The translations under genes and the position numbers were made by a program. The notes under the pieces were generated by a model. The model was not told where the DNA came from. It saw only the letters and a program-made list of their open reading frames with translations, and did no database searches. 64,000 nucleotides of DNA from G963422745 sp965214285 (GTDB taxonomy: Bacteria > Actinomycetota > Acidimicrobiia > Acidimicrobiales > Aldehydirespiratoraceae): positions 434,001-498,000 of the forward strand of contig OZ243946.1 of NCBI GenBank assembly GCA_965214285.1. Direction: 5' to 3'. How positions within the stretch are numbered: the stretch's first letter is position 1; every line of letters begins with the position of its first letter. Of the stretch, positions 42,290 to 50,642 are shown in pieces.

Positions 42290-42306
42290 AGGAAAACGAT
42301 TTTCCT
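42290..42306. promoter_or_regulatory. 17-bp palindromic operator candidate upstream of gmaS
   Basis: AGGAAAACGATTTTCCT has perfect 7-bp arms around a 3-bp centre. It lies in the AT-richest part of the gap between gmaS and the divergent PhyH gene, 94 bp upstream of the gmaS ATG. The A-tract arms around a central CG resemble LacI/GntR-type operators. No U-run follows, so a terminator is less likely. Confidence 0.55.
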
Positions 42307-42450
42307 CTGCTTACGCACTGGTGCATGTATAGCGCGGATCGGACCGGCTTGCCAATCCGAATCCGGCCCGCCCTCGCGAAGGGCATGGCGGTCGTGCTGC
42401 GGCGAGCGCTGGTTGGGCGTGCTGGGGGACGCCGTGGGGACGGCGGGGGA

Positions 42451-42530
42451 CGCCGGGACGTGCGGGCGCCGCTGTGGGAACGCCGGGACGTGCGGGCGCC
42501 GCTATGGGAACGCCGGGACGTGCGGGGGCT
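42451..42530 (+). repeat. 30-bp tandem repeats before the PhyH gene
   Basis: Two full 30-bp units at 42451 and 42481 and a partial one at 42511 share cgccgggacgtgcgggcgcc followed by gct(g/a)tgggaa. They lie in the 5' flank of the PhyH gene. A frame that reads through them (GNAGTCGRR) is probably not translated. Confidence 0.85.
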
Positions 42531-42595
42531 GCGGCGAAACGCCTGGGCCTCGACCGGGGGCCTACGCTTGGCGACGTGGGGGAGCAGGGGGAGTC

Positions 42596-43396
42596 GTGGA
42601 GGATCTGAGCGACGCCGATGTGGCGCGCTTCGGCGCCGACGGCCTGCTGGTTTGCGACGCCCTGATCGACCCGGCGCTGATCGAGCCGCTGCGGGCCGGC
42701 TTCGAGGCCTTGTTCTCCGGGGAGTTCTGCGGCGGCGAGCCCGACGAGGTGAACTGGCAACATCCCAGCGGCGACCCGTCGCTCACCCGCCAGATCTGCA
42801 ACGGCTGGAAGGCGAGCCCCGCCCTGGCCTCGGTGGTGCTCGACCCGGCCATCGGCAAGGCGCTGGCCCGGCTGGGCGGCTGGTCGGGGGCGCGCCTGAT
42901 CCAGGACAACGTGCTGCACAAGCCGCCCGGCGCGCGGCCGCTGGGCTTTCACCGCGACAATGCCTACTCGGGCTGGTTCACGCCCACCGACATGCTCACC
43001 TGCTGGATCGCCCTCGACGACACCACCGCAGCCGGCGGCGCCCTTGAGCTGGTGCGCGGCTCGCACCGCTGGCCGGCCGAGGCCTCGGCGCCGGAGGTCT
43101 CGTTCCACGGACCCGACGACTACCGTAAGCCGGTGGCCGCGCACCTGGAGCGGATCGTGAGCGTGGAGGTGCTTGCCGGGGGCGGGTCGTTTCACCACGG
43201 CTGGACCTGGCACGGCTCGGGCGTCAACCGCACCGCTGCTGAGCGCCGTGCCTTGGCGATCCACGCCGCGCCTCTCCAGGCGCGCTTCGACCCGAGCCGG
43301 CTCGACGAGGGGATGGGGCCGGTCTACGGCCGCTACCGGCGCGGCGGCGACGACGCCCTGCCCGACGAGCACTTCCCGGTGCTCTGGAGCGGCTGA
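42596..43396 (+). CDS. Phytanoyl-CoA dioxygenase (PhyH) family protein
   Basis: A 266-residue Fe(II)/2-oxoglutarate dioxygenase. The iron ligands are His and Asp in GFHRDNAYSGW and the distal His in HHGWTWHGSGVN; the Arg in NRTAAERRALAIH binds 2-oxoglutarate. The substrate is not predictable (such enzymes hydroxylate fatty acyl-CoAs, ectoine and other small molecules). The GTG at 42596 was selected because GGGGGAG lies before it and a cctacgct -10-like element about 30 bases upstream; a longer frame runs into the 30-bp repeats. It is divergent from gmaS. Confidence 0.8.
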   Translation: MEDLSDADVARFGADGLLVCDALIDPALIEPLRAGFEALFSGEFCGGEPDEVNWQHPSGDPSLTRQICNGWKASPALASVVLDPAIGKALARLGGWSGARLIQDNVLHKPPGARPLGFHRDNAYSGWFTPTDMLTCWIALDDTTAAGGALELVRGSHRWPAEASAPEVSFHGPDDYRKPVAAHLERIVSVEVLAGGGSFHHGWTWHGSGVNRTAAERRALAIHAAPLQARFDPSRLDEGMGPVYGRYRRGGDDALPDEHFPVLWSG

Positions 43397-43501
43397 GAGC
43401 CGGCGCGCGGTGGCCGGGCGCTGCCATGGCGTCGGCCGACACCATGCCCGCTGGGGACCAGATGTGCGGGTGAGTTGACGGGGCGTCGCGCGGCGTGCCG
43501 C

Positions 43502-43849
43502 TCAGCCGTCGTCGACCTCGATTTGGGTGCCGGTCATCTCGTCGGTCGCCGATCGGATCTCGCCGGTCGCGGCGTCCACCAACACCCTGGTGAGCGCGAT
43601 GAACTCGCCGGGATCGTCGGTGTCGGGGATCGAGAACACCACCGCCCACACCGGGCTGCCTGGGAATCCCTGGCGGACCAGGCGGACGTCGGTGTCGGTC
43701 GGCTCGAAGTCGATGAGGGGGCGGGCGATCTCCACTGCATCGGAGCTCTCGACGTCCACCCCGGTGCAGCCTCGCAGCCAGCCCGCGGCGCCTGCGATCA
43801 CGACCACCACGACCACCGTGAGCAACAGCTTCGTCCGCCTGGGCTTCAT
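43502..43849 (-). CDS. Membrane-anchored PepSY-like small protein
   Basis: A 115-residue protein. The N-terminus MKPRRTKLLLTVVVVVVIAG is a signal anchor. A soluble domain follows, with VRLVRQGFPGSPVWAVVF and TRVLVDAATGEIRSATDEM, a PepSY-like beta-strand and turn (V-D-A-x-T-G-E-I). These modules often serve as inhibitors or folding helpers outside the membrane. It lies 14 bp after the small membrane protein below in the same direction, so the two may be cotranscribed. Confidence 0.6.
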   Translation of the reverse strand: MKPRRTKLLLTVVVVVVIAGAAGWLRGCTGVDVESSDAVEIARPLIDFEPTDTDVRLVRQGFPGSPVWAVVFSIPDTDDPGEFIALTRVLVDAATGEIRSATDEMTGTQIEVDDG

Positions 43850-43863
43850 CGGCTGTCTAGGGA

Positions 43864-44079
43864 TCACGTGGACGCCTTTCTCTTGCGGTAGGCGCCCCAG
43901 CCCATCAGCGCCAGGTAGCCGATCACGTGGATCAGCAGCACCAGCAGCAGCCACCACGCGGTCTGCCTCCACTCCAGCCGCTGCGTGCGCGTCTCCCAGA
44001 AGGTGAGGCCCAGCCCGGCCAGCAGCAGCAGCAGCAAGGCGACGCTCTGCTCTGCGTCTGCGAGGATCATCAGTCCCAC
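43864..44079 (-). CDS. Two-helix membrane protein of the phospholipase_D-nuclease N-terminal type
   Basis: A 71-residue protein with two predicted helices: SVALLLLLLAGLGLTFW and WWLLLVLLIHVIGYLALMGW, separated by ETRTQRLEWRQTA, and a basic C-terminus RKRKAST. Short two-helix proteins of this pattern occur in many actinobacteria, but I cannot assign a family with certainty. It lies upstream of the PepSY-like gene and likely forms a two-gene operon with it. Confidence 0.55.
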   Translation of the reverse strand: MGLMILADAEQSVALLLLLLAGLGLTFWETRTQRLEWRQTAWWLLLVLLIHVIGYLALMGWGAYRKRKAST

Positions 44080-44242
44080 GAGCGGGCTCCTTGGCGGCGA
44101 GGCGGCAGGCGACGGCAGCGGGCCGTCTCGGACAAGCTAGTAGCTCACCCTGGCCTCGGCCCGGATCCGCAGGCCCCGCAAACGGCGAACCCCCGCCGCC
44201 GCGAGGGTCCGGTGATGCCGATGTGCTGACACATCCGCGGGG

Positions 44243-44327
44243 TGCGCGAGGAGGGACTCGAACCCTCACACCCTTTCGGGCACAGGCACCTGAAGCCTGC
44301 GCGTCTGCCAAATTCCGCCACTCGCGC
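44243..44327 (-). tRNA. tRNA-Leu (anticodon CAG)
   Basis: An 85-nt class II tRNA. The acceptor arms GCGCGAG and CUCGCGC pair perfectly; the anticodon loop reads UUCAGGU with anticodon CAG (reads CUG). The variable arm has stem GUGCCC/GGGUGU and the T-arm is GAGGGUUCGAGUCCCUC. The discriminator is A. CCA is not encoded: the three bases that follow are CCC. Confidence 0.95.
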
Positions 44328-44529
44328 GTGGCCACCCCCGAGACGAGGGCGAGATCACCAAGGTGAACGTGCCCACAGGCTAGCGCATCCGTGCGTGATT
44401 GACCCGGCGAGCCCGGACCGGCCCGCAATATGCCGAGCCGGGCCTGCGGGAGAACAGGATCGGCCACCGCAAAGGCCCACGGCCCGAACCGGCGGGAGGG
44501 CGTGATCGGGCCGGCGCTAGAGTTGTGCC

Positions 44530-45186
44530 GTGGTGCTGCGGTCGATCGAGAGGCGCCTCGAGCGCCTGATGTCCGACGGCGTCGGGCGCGTTCTGCCTGG
44601 CGGCGTGAGGCCGCTCGACATCGCCCGCCGCATCGGCCGCGAGCTGGCCGACTCGCGCAGCGCCGGTGTGCAAGGCCTGCCGGTGGTGGCCAACGAGTTC
44701 CGGGTGCTGCTCGCCCCGGCCGACCTCCAGCGTTTCGAGGGCGTGCGCGAAGCGCTGGCCCGTGAGCTCTGCGAGAGCGCCCGGGCGACGGCCCGCGAAC
44801 GCCGCTGGACGTTCATGGGGCCGGTCCGGGTGGACCTCCGCGCCGATCCGGGCCTGCGGGACGGCTCGTTCTCGGTGAGCGCCCGCATGCAGGAGGCCGC
44901 TCCCCACGGCGGCGTGCTTCATCTCGCCGACGGCCGCCGGGTGGCGCTCGGATCGAAGGCCTCGAAGCTCGGCCGGCTCGCCGGCTGCACGGTCGCCTTC
45001 GACGACCCCGACGTGAGCCGAGAGCATGCCGAGATCCGCCCCGACGACGCCGGCTACCTGCTCGTAGACCTGAACTCCACCAACGGCACCCTGGTCAACG
45101 GCGTGGCGACCAACAGGCATCGCCTCGCAGACGGCGACCTGGTGAGCCTGGGCACGGCGCCGGCGTTCGAGTTCCGCAGCGGTTAG
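44530..45186 (+). CDS. fhaA: FhaA-like protein (DUF3662 plus FHA domain)
   Basis: A 218-residue regulator of cell-wall synthesis. An N-terminal DUF3662 domain (about residues 5-115, with ERLMSDGVGRVLPGGVRPLDIARRI) is followed by an FHA domain with the canonical phosphothreonine pocket: KLGRLAGC, DVSREHAEI and NSTNGTLVNG. The central disordered linker present in mycobacterial FhaA is almost absent here, so the protein is half its usual length. GTG start at 44530. It is the first gene of a plus-strand cluster fhaA-fhaB-pstP-rodA-pbpA; the kinase partner is not present in this window. Confidence 0.85.
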   Translation: MVLRSIERRLERLMSDGVGRVLPGGVRPLDIARRIGRELADSRSAGVQGLPVVANEFRVLLAPADLQRFEGVREALARELCESARATARERRWTFMGPVRVDLRADPGLRDGSFSVSARMQEAAPHGGVLHLADGRRVALGSKASKLGRLAGCTVAFDDPDVSREHAEIRPDDAGYLLVDLNSTNGTLVNGVATNRHRLADGDLVSLGTAPAFEFRSG

Positions 45187-45197
45187 GGCGACAGACC

Positions 45198-45827
45198 GTG
45201 ACCGTCTCCGAGGAGTTCCTCGTCGTCGCCCGCCTCTGCCTGCTGGCGCTCGTCTACCTGACGTTTCTGCTGGTCGCCATGGCGCTGCGAGCGGGCCTGC
45301 ACGCCGAGCAGGCGGCCCCTGCGGGCGGGGCGGGCGGCTTGCGGCGCGGCGGGCCGGCCGGCAGTCGTCGCGGCATCCGGCACGGCGCGCGCCCCAAAGC
45401 GGCACCTGGTCAGGAGGCCGGCCGGGCGACCGAGGGTGCTTCCGATGGTGCCCGCGCCCGGTCTGCGGGGCAGGTCTGGACGGCCCCGGCGGTGCTGCTG
45501 CAGCTCTCCGGCCAGGAGGCGGGCAGGCGCAGCGGCCTGACCCCGGAGACCACCATCGGCCGAGACGCATCCTGCGGGGTGCGCCTGGACGATCCGCTGG
45601 TTTCCAAGCGCCATGCCCGCGTCTTTCGACACGGTGCCGGCTGGACGGTCGAGGATCTGGGATCGACCAACGGCACCCTGCTGAACGGCGCCGAGCTGAG
45701 CGGCCCGGCGGCGGTCAGCCCGGGGGATCGCCTGCAGGTCGGCGACACGGTGCTGGAGATGGTGCTGGGGACAGCACCCGAGGCACCGCTGCAGGGTGCC
45801 GTGCGAGGCACCGAGGACGGGTCGTGA
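45198..45827 (+). CDS. fhaB: FhaB/FipA-like protein (membrane anchor plus FHA domain)
   Basis: A 209-residue protein. An N-terminal membrane helix (VVARLCLLALVYLTFLLVAMAL), a disordered basic linker of about 70 residues (RR, GG and AP rich) and a C-terminal FHA domain: TIGRDASCGVRLDDPLVSKRHARVF and GSTNGTLLNGAEL. FHA domains bind phosphothreonine on kinases such as PknA/PknB and recruit them to division or wall-synthesis complexes. It lies 11 bases after fhaA and 13 bases before pstP, in one operon. Confidence 0.85.
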   Translation: MTVSEEFLVVARLCLLALVYLTFLLVAMALRAGLHAEQAAPAGGAGGLRRGGPAGSRRGIRHGARPKAAPGQEAGRATEGASDGARARSAGQVWTAPAVLLQLSGQEAGRRSGLTPETTIGRDASCGVRLDDPLVSKRHARVFRHGAGWTVEDLGSTNGTLLNGAELSGPAAVSPGDRLQVGDTVLEMVLGTAPEAPLQGAVRGTEDGS

Positions 45828-45840
45828 GGGCGGTGATCTC

Positions 45841-46887
45841 GTGATCGGTTTCGCAAGCGGCGCGGCGACCCACGTCGGCATGGTGCGCGACGTGAACCAG
45901 GACCGCTTCCACGCCGCTGAGACCGTCTTCGCGGTGGCCGACGGGCTGGGCGGCCATCGTGGCGGTGAGGTGGCCGCGGCCCTGGCGACCGAGACGCTGC
46001 AGGAAGCACCGCCGCCGGCTCACATCGAGGACTTCATCGAGCTGGCCCATGCCGCCAACGCCCGCATCGCCGGCAGGGCCGCGGCCGACGTCGGCGTGTG
46101 GGACATGGGCACCACGCTGAGCGCCCTGGCGCTGCTGGGGGGCTGCGAGCCGCCCAGGCTGGGCATCGTCAACGTCGGCGACAGCCGCGTCTACCGCCTG
46201 GCCGAGGGGCGGTTTCGCCTGTGCACGATCGACCACAGCTTCGTCGAGCAGCTCGTCCGTGACGGCAGCATCAGTGCCGAGGAGGCAGCGGTGCATCCCG
46301 AGCGGAACCTGCTGACCCGTGCGCTGGGGCTCGATCCGCTGCTGGCCGACGGCTGGGAGGTCGCCCCCGTGGAAGGCGACCGCTACCTGATCTGCTCCGA
46401 CGGGCTGACCCGTGAGCTCGACGACGACGAGATCGCGGCGCTGCTGGCATCCGAGGACGACCCACAGGCGGCCGCGGACCTGCTGGTGAGCCGGGCCTGC
46501 GATGCCGGGGGGCGTGACAACGTCACGGTCGTGGTCGTCGACGTAGTCGATGCCCCCGAATGGCCAGGCAGCGCGACCGAGGCGTCCGAGGCGGACCGTG
46601 AGGCGGCAACGGGGGCGCCTGCTGCCCGTATGGCCGACGAGCGGGTCCTGGCGGAGCACCTCGACGTCGGCCCCCGCCGACAAGCCCAGCACGCCGACCA
46701 GGCCGACGAGGCTGACCAGGCCGACGAAGCCGACGAGCCCGAGAGCGACCCTGAGCAGCAGGAAGGCGCGGAGTGGAAGCCCGTTCCGCAGTGGCGCCAT
46801 AAGCCCCGGCTGCCGGTGAGGAAGCTGGTCGTGTTCGCGGCTGTCGTCGTGCTGATTCTCGTGGCCGTCGTCCTTTTGGGCCGCTGA
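45841..46887 (+). CDS. pstP: Membrane-anchored PP2C-type Ser/Thr protein phosphatase
   Basis: A 348-residue phosphatase that would reverse Ser/Thr kinase signals. All PP2C motifs are present: RDVNQDRF, VADGLGGHRGGEVA, GTTLSAL, NVGDSRVYRL, CSDGL and GGRDNVTVVVV. The catalytic domain (about 1-235) is followed by an acidic Ala/Asp/Glu-rich juxtamembrane linker and a single helix at the C-terminus (LVVFAAVVVLILVAVVLLG). The extracellular part present in some homologues is missing. The GTG at 45841 is preceded by a gagggcgg ribosome site. Confidence 0.88.
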   Translation: MIGFASGAATHVGMVRDVNQDRFHAAETVFAVADGLGGHRGGEVAAALATETLQEAPPPAHIEDFIELAHAANARIAGRAAADVGVWDMGTTLSALALLGGCEPPRLGIVNVGDSRVYRLAEGRFRLCTIDHSFVEQLVRDGSISAEEAAVHPERNLLTRALGLDPLLADGWEVAPVEGDRYLICSDGLTRELDDDEIAALLASEDDPQAAADLLVSRACDAGGRDNVTVVVVDVVDAPEWPGSATEASEADREAATGAPAARMADERVLAEHLDVGPRRQAQHADQADEADQADEADEPESDPEQQEGAEWKPVPQWRHKPRLPVRKLVVFAAVVVLILVAVVLLGR

Positions 46888-46971
46888 CTTCCTCGCCGCT
46901 GAGCCCTGCCCTGCGGCCAGCCTGGTGGCCCAACGACCGTTTCGACCAGCGATGACGGCGAGCCCCCGACC

Positions 46972-48342
46972 GTGACCCTCAGCCCCCGGCGCACCGAGGG
47001 CGGCCTGCTCGTGATGGTCGCCGTGGTGGTCCTTGCCGCCTACGGCCTCGCGGGCCTCAGCACGGCTGCGCAGGATTCGGCCGCTTCGCTTGCCTGGCTC
47101 GTTCCTTTCCTAATCGGGATGTTGGCGCTCGGTCTGCTGGGGCACCTGGCGGTACGCCGCTTCGCTGCGAGTGCCGATCCGGTGATGCTGCCGATGGCGC
47201 TGCTGCTCAACGGCATCGGCTACGTGATGATCGCCCGCCTCGGCGGCGACGTGGCAGGCGGCGGCGACGTGGCAGGCGGCGGCGACCTGGCGGGCCTGCA
47301 GGCCACCTGGACGGCCGTGGGCATGGCGGGCTTCGTGGCCGTGCTCGTCGTGCTGCGCAGGATCCGGGTTCTCGCCGAGTACCGCTATGTGATCGGCCTG
47401 AGCGGGCTCGTGCTGCTGACGCTGCCGCTGGTCCCTGGGATCGGCCGCGAGCTCAACGGGGCGCGGATCTGGGTGTCGCTGGGACCGGTCAACTTCCAGC
47501 CCGGCGAGTTCGCCAAGCTGGCCCTGGCTGCGTTCTTCGCGGCCTATCTCGTCGACGCCCAGGCGCTGCTTCGCACTCGTCTGGAGCTGCGCGATCTGGT
47601 GCCGGTCGGCGTGGTCTGGGCGGGCTCGGTGGGGATCATGGTGCTGCAACGCGACCTCGGCTCGTCGCTGCTGTTCTTCGCCCTGTTCCTGGTGCTCGTC
47701 TGGATCGCCTCGGGCCGCACGATCCTGCTCGGGCTGGGAGCGGCCCTGTTCGCGGGCGGCGCGGCGGTCTCGTGGCGGCTGTTCGGCCACGTCCGCCGGC
47801 GGGTGGACATCTGGCTCGACCCCTGGGACGACCCGCTGGGCGACGGGTTCCAGATCGTCGAGGCGTCGTTCGCCTTCGCCGAGGGCGGCCTCACGGGCAC
47901 CGGCCTGGGCCGCGGCGAGCCCGACCGCATCCCGCTGGCCGAGACCGACTTCGTCTTCGCCGCCATCGGCGAGGAGCTCGGCCTGGCCGGCAGCACGGCG
48001 GTGCTCATGGCCTTCGCGGTGCTGGTCGGCAGCGGGCTGCGCACGGCGCTGCGGGCGAGCCGCCCCTTCGAGAAGCTGCTCGCTGCGGGACTCAGCAGCG
48101 TGCTCGGGCTGCAGGCCTTCGTGATCATGGCCGGAGTGCTGCGGGTGGCGCCGCTCACCGGCATCACCTTGCCGTTCGTGAGCTACGGAGGCTCGTCGCT
48201 GGTCGCCAACTACGTGCTGGTGGCCCTGCTGATCCGCATGTCGCACGAGCAGCGCCTCGAGCAGAGCCTCGACGCCGCCGGGCTGCGAGCCTCAGGCACC
48301 GGCGCGTCCGCCGCCGCCGGCCCCGAGGACGGCACGCCGTGA
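46972..48342 (+). CDS. rodA: SEDS-family peptidoglycan glycosyltransferase (RodA/FtsW type)
   Basis: A 456-residue polytopic membrane protein with about ten helices. Signatures of SEDS enzymes are visible: GARIWVSLGPVNFQPGEFAKLAL with the catalytic-loop region, LQRDLGSSLLFF, GDGFQIVEASFAFAEGG, LAETDFVFAAIGEELG and SYGGSSL. It polymerises glycan strands together with the class B PBP downstream. An internal 15-bp repeat in the first large loop adds GGDVA three times. GTG at 46972; stop overlaps the pbpA GTG by four bases, so the two partners are co-translated. Confidence 0.9.
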   Translation: MTLSPRRTEGGLLVMVAVVVLAAYGLAGLSTAAQDSAASLAWLVPFLIGMLALGLLGHLAVRRFAASADPVMLPMALLLNGIGYVMIARLGGDVAGGGDVAGGGDLAGLQATWTAVGMAGFVAVLVVLRRIRVLAEYRYVIGLSGLVLLTLPLVPGIGRELNGARIWVSLGPVNFQPGEFAKLALAAFFAAYLVDAQALLRTRLELRDLVPVGVVWAGSVGIMVLQRDLGSSLLFFALFLVLVWIASGRTILLGLGAALFAGGAAVSWRLFGHVRRRVDIWLDPWDDPLGDGFQIVEASFAFAEGGLTGTGLGRGEPDRIPLAETDFVFAAIGEELGLAGSTAVLMAFAVLVGSGLRTALRASRPFEKLLAAGLSSVLGLQAFVIMAGVLRVAPLTGITLPFVSYGGSSLVANYVLVALLIRMSHEQRLEQSLDAAGLRASGTGASAAAGPEDGTP

Positions 48343-49874
48343 ACCGCCGGATCCGCCGTGTGGGCGTGGTGCTGGGCGTGCTGTGTGTGGTGCTGTTCGC
48401 GCAGCTCAACCGGGTGCAGTTCCTCGGCGCCGAGCGGCTCGTGGAGCATCCGGTCAACACCCGAGGCCTGATCCGCGACTTCGCCCGTCAGCGGGGCTCG
48501 ATCACGACCGCGGACGGCGTCGTCGTCGCCCTCTCTGTCGAAAGCGACGAGCCCGGCGCCGCGGGCGACTACCTGCGCAGCTACCCCCAAGGCGAGCTCT
48601 ACGCCCACATCGTGGGCTACCAGGCGCTGGTCGCCGCCTCGGTCGGGCTGGAGCGCACCTACAACGACGAGCTCGCCGGGCGCACTGCCGGCCTGCAGTT
48701 CGGATCGCTGGGCGATCTCGTCGACATCTTCGACGAGCGTGACACCAGCGCCTCGCTGCGGCTAACCGTCCGCCACGACATTCAGCAGGCCGCCCGGCGG
48801 GCCCTGGGCGAGCGGCGCGGCAGCGTGGTGCTGATCTCCCCGGCCAGCGGCGCGGTGGTCGCCATGTGGACCAGCCCCAGCTTCGACCCGAACCTGCTCG
48901 CCTCGCCGGACACGGCCGCAGCCGACGCCGCCTACCGCGAGCACCTCGACGACGAAGCCGACCCGCTGCTGGCCAAGGCCTACCGGGAGACGTTCTTCCC
49001 GGGCTCGACGTTCAAGCTGGTCACCGCCGCGGCGGGGCTTCAGACCGGGCGCATCGGCGCGGCTGACCCGGTGTTCGAGCCGAGCGCGCAGTACCAGCCG
49101 CTGCCGTCCGGTTCGCCGATCGAGAACTATGCCGGCGGCGTCTGCGGCGGCGACCTGGTCGAGATCCTTGCCGTGTCGTGCAACACCGCCTTCGCCGAGA
49201 TGGGCGCCGAGTGGGTGGGGCCGGAGGCGCTGGTGCGCAGCGCCGAGGCGTTCGGGTTCAACAGCGCCCTGGGCATCGACCTGCCCGGCGCTGCGGCATC
49301 GCGTTTCCCGACCGACTACGGCGAGCGCCTCGCCGACTCCGATGCGGCTGACGCCGCCCATCCCGAAGTGAGCGTCTATTCCGACAGCGCCCGGCTCGCC
49401 CAGGCGGCTATCGGCCAGAACGACGTGGCCGCCACGCCGCTGCAGATGGCCATGGTGGCAGCGGCGATCGCCAACGACGGCCGGCTGATGACGCCTCATG
49501 TCGTCGACCGGCTCACCCGAGCCGACGGGTCGCTGTATCGCAGCACCGAGCGCGAGGTGCGCCGCATCGCCGTGAGCCCGGCGTCGGCTGCGGTCCTGCG
49601 GGCGGCCATGGCCGAGACGGTGCTCGCAGGCACGGCGCGGGGCCTGCAGGTGAGCGGCCTGACGGTGGGCGCCAAGACCGGCACCGCTCAGCTCGAAGCA
49701 GGCGCGCCGGCCGCGCATGCGTGGGTTGTGGGCTTCGCGGGCCGCAGCGCCGAGCGGCCTGAGCTGGCGTTCGCGGTGCTCGTGGAGGCCGACGAGTCGG
49801 CGCCTGACCAGAGCGGGGCGGCCACGGCTGTGCCGATCGCCCGTGAGCTGGTCGAGGCCTTCTTCGACGGCTAG
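48339..49874 (+). CDS. pbpA: Class B penicillin-binding protein (PbpA)
   Basis: A 511-residue transpeptidase. A single N-terminal membrane helix (VGVVLGVLCVVLFAQL), a dimerisation domain, and the transpeptidase domain with FPGSTFKLVTAA (catalytic Ser and Lys), SCNTAF (S-x-N) and GAKTGTAQ (K-T-G). It should crosslink peptidoglycan made by the SEDS partner. In many actinobacteria the serine/threonine kinase gene pknA/pknB follows directly; here a toxin-antitoxin pair follows instead. Confidence 0.92.
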   Translation: MNRRIRRVGVVLGVLCVVLFAQLNRVQFLGAERLVEHPVNTRGLIRDFARQRGSITTADGVVVALSVESDEPGAAGDYLRSYPQGELYAHIVGYQALVAASVGLERTYNDELAGRTAGLQFGSLGDLVDIFDERDTSASLRLTVRHDIQQAARRALGERRGSVVLISPASGAVVAMWTSPSFDPNLLASPDTAAADAAYREHLDDEADPLLAKAYRETFFPGSTFKLVTAAAGLQTGRIGAADPVFEPSAQYQPLPSGSPIENYAGGVCGGDLVEILAVSCNTAFAEMGAEWVGPEALVRSAEAFGFNSALGIDLPGAAASRFPTDYGERLADSDAADAAHPEVSVYSDSARLAQAAIGQNDVAATPLQMAMVAAAIANDGRLMTPHVVDRLTRADGSLYRSTEREVRRIAVSPASAAVLRAAMAETVLAGTARGLQVSGLTVGAKTGTAQLEAGAPAAHAWVVGFAGRSAERPELAFAVLVEADESAPDQSGAATAVPIARELVEAFFDG

Positions 49875-49925
49875 CCAAACCCCCGCGCAGTTGCGCATAC
49901 TGCGCATAGCCGTTACCCTTCAGGC

Positions 49926-50186
49926 ATGACCACCACCATCAAACCGACGAACGTGCTGCTGGGCCCCGAGCGGCAGAAGACAGCGACCCGCCTTGCCGGT
50001 GAACGCGGCCTGAGCTTGTCCGCTTTCCTGCGCGAACTGATCGACGCCGCCGAAGCGGACGAATCGACAACACAGGGCGACATCATTCCTCTGATCGGCA
50101 TGCTCGGCCCCAGCCCTGAGCCAACCGACATCTCCCGCGACAAGCACGAGATGATCCGACAGGCGTTCCTGCAGATAGCGGACTGA
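49926..50186 (+). CDS. Ribbon-helix-helix type antitoxin (VapB-like)
   Basis: An 86-residue protein. TIKPTNVLLGPERQKTATRLAGERG followed by LSLSAFLRELIDAAEA is a plausible ribbon-helix-helix DNA-binding domain (short strand, then two helices). The C-terminal part (TDISRDKHEMIRQAF) would contact the toxin. It is 8 bases upstream of a PIN-domain gene, the normal arrangement of vapBC. The 50 bp before it contain a gcgcatactgcgcat direct repeat that could be an operator. Confidence 0.7.
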   Translation: MTTTIKPTNVLLGPERQKTATRLAGERGLSLSAFLRELIDAAEADESTTQGDIIPLIGMLGPSPEPTDISRDKHEMIRQAFLQIAD

Positions 50187-50194
50187 GAAGCCTG

Positions 50195-50618
50195 ATGAGC
50201 CGAGTCTTCGTGGACACTTCTGCCTGGTACGCCATGGCCACTCCCGACGATTTCGTCCACGAGAGCGCTGTCGATCTGCTGCGCGAGCATCAAGGCAGGC
50301 TCACCACCAACGACCATGTGCTCATGGAGACCTGGGTGCTCGCCTGCGGACGTCGGAACCGTGCCGCTGCCGACGAAATGGTAGGGGGCGATTCTGAGCC
50401 GCAACGTCGCCGAAATCCTTACAGCTACCCCTGACGACATCAGCGCTGCCTTGCGGATCGGCCAGGCCTTCCCCGACCAGGATTTCTCGCTGGTCGACCG
50501 CACTAGCTGGACTCTCATGGAGCGCTGCGGGATCACCGAGGCCATCGCTTTCGACGCTGATTTCTCGGTGTACCGCTACGGGTCGCACAGAGATCAGGCG
50601 TTCACTGTCCATTGCTGA
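50195..50618 (+). pseudogene. VapC-like PIN-domain toxin with a single frameshift
   Basis: The first frame (50195-50434) starts SRVFVDTSAWYAM with the first catalytic Asp and continues to METWVLACGRRNRAAADEM. From there the sense continues in another frame (to a stop at 50618): ILSRNVAEILTATPDDISA, then FSLVDRTSWTLMERCG and IAFDADFSVY, which supply the remaining acidic residues. The change of frame falls at a run of five G at 50384-50388. Joined, the two parts form a complete PIN domain of about 140 residues, so the lesion is very recent, is a sequencing or assembly error, or is tolerated by slippage. Confidence 0.75.
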
Positions 50619-50642
50619 GCCGCAGCGCGGGCACGATGTGGC

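Noticed and set aside
42290..42306. Rho-independent terminator
   Set aside because: The dyad has short A/T arms, no GC stem and no following T-run, and it lies between divergent genes where no terminator is needed.
44243..44327. Integration site of the accessory island at tRNA-Leu
   Set aside because: The tRNA is intact and 10 kb from the island; no direct repeat of its 3' end was noticed at the island borders.
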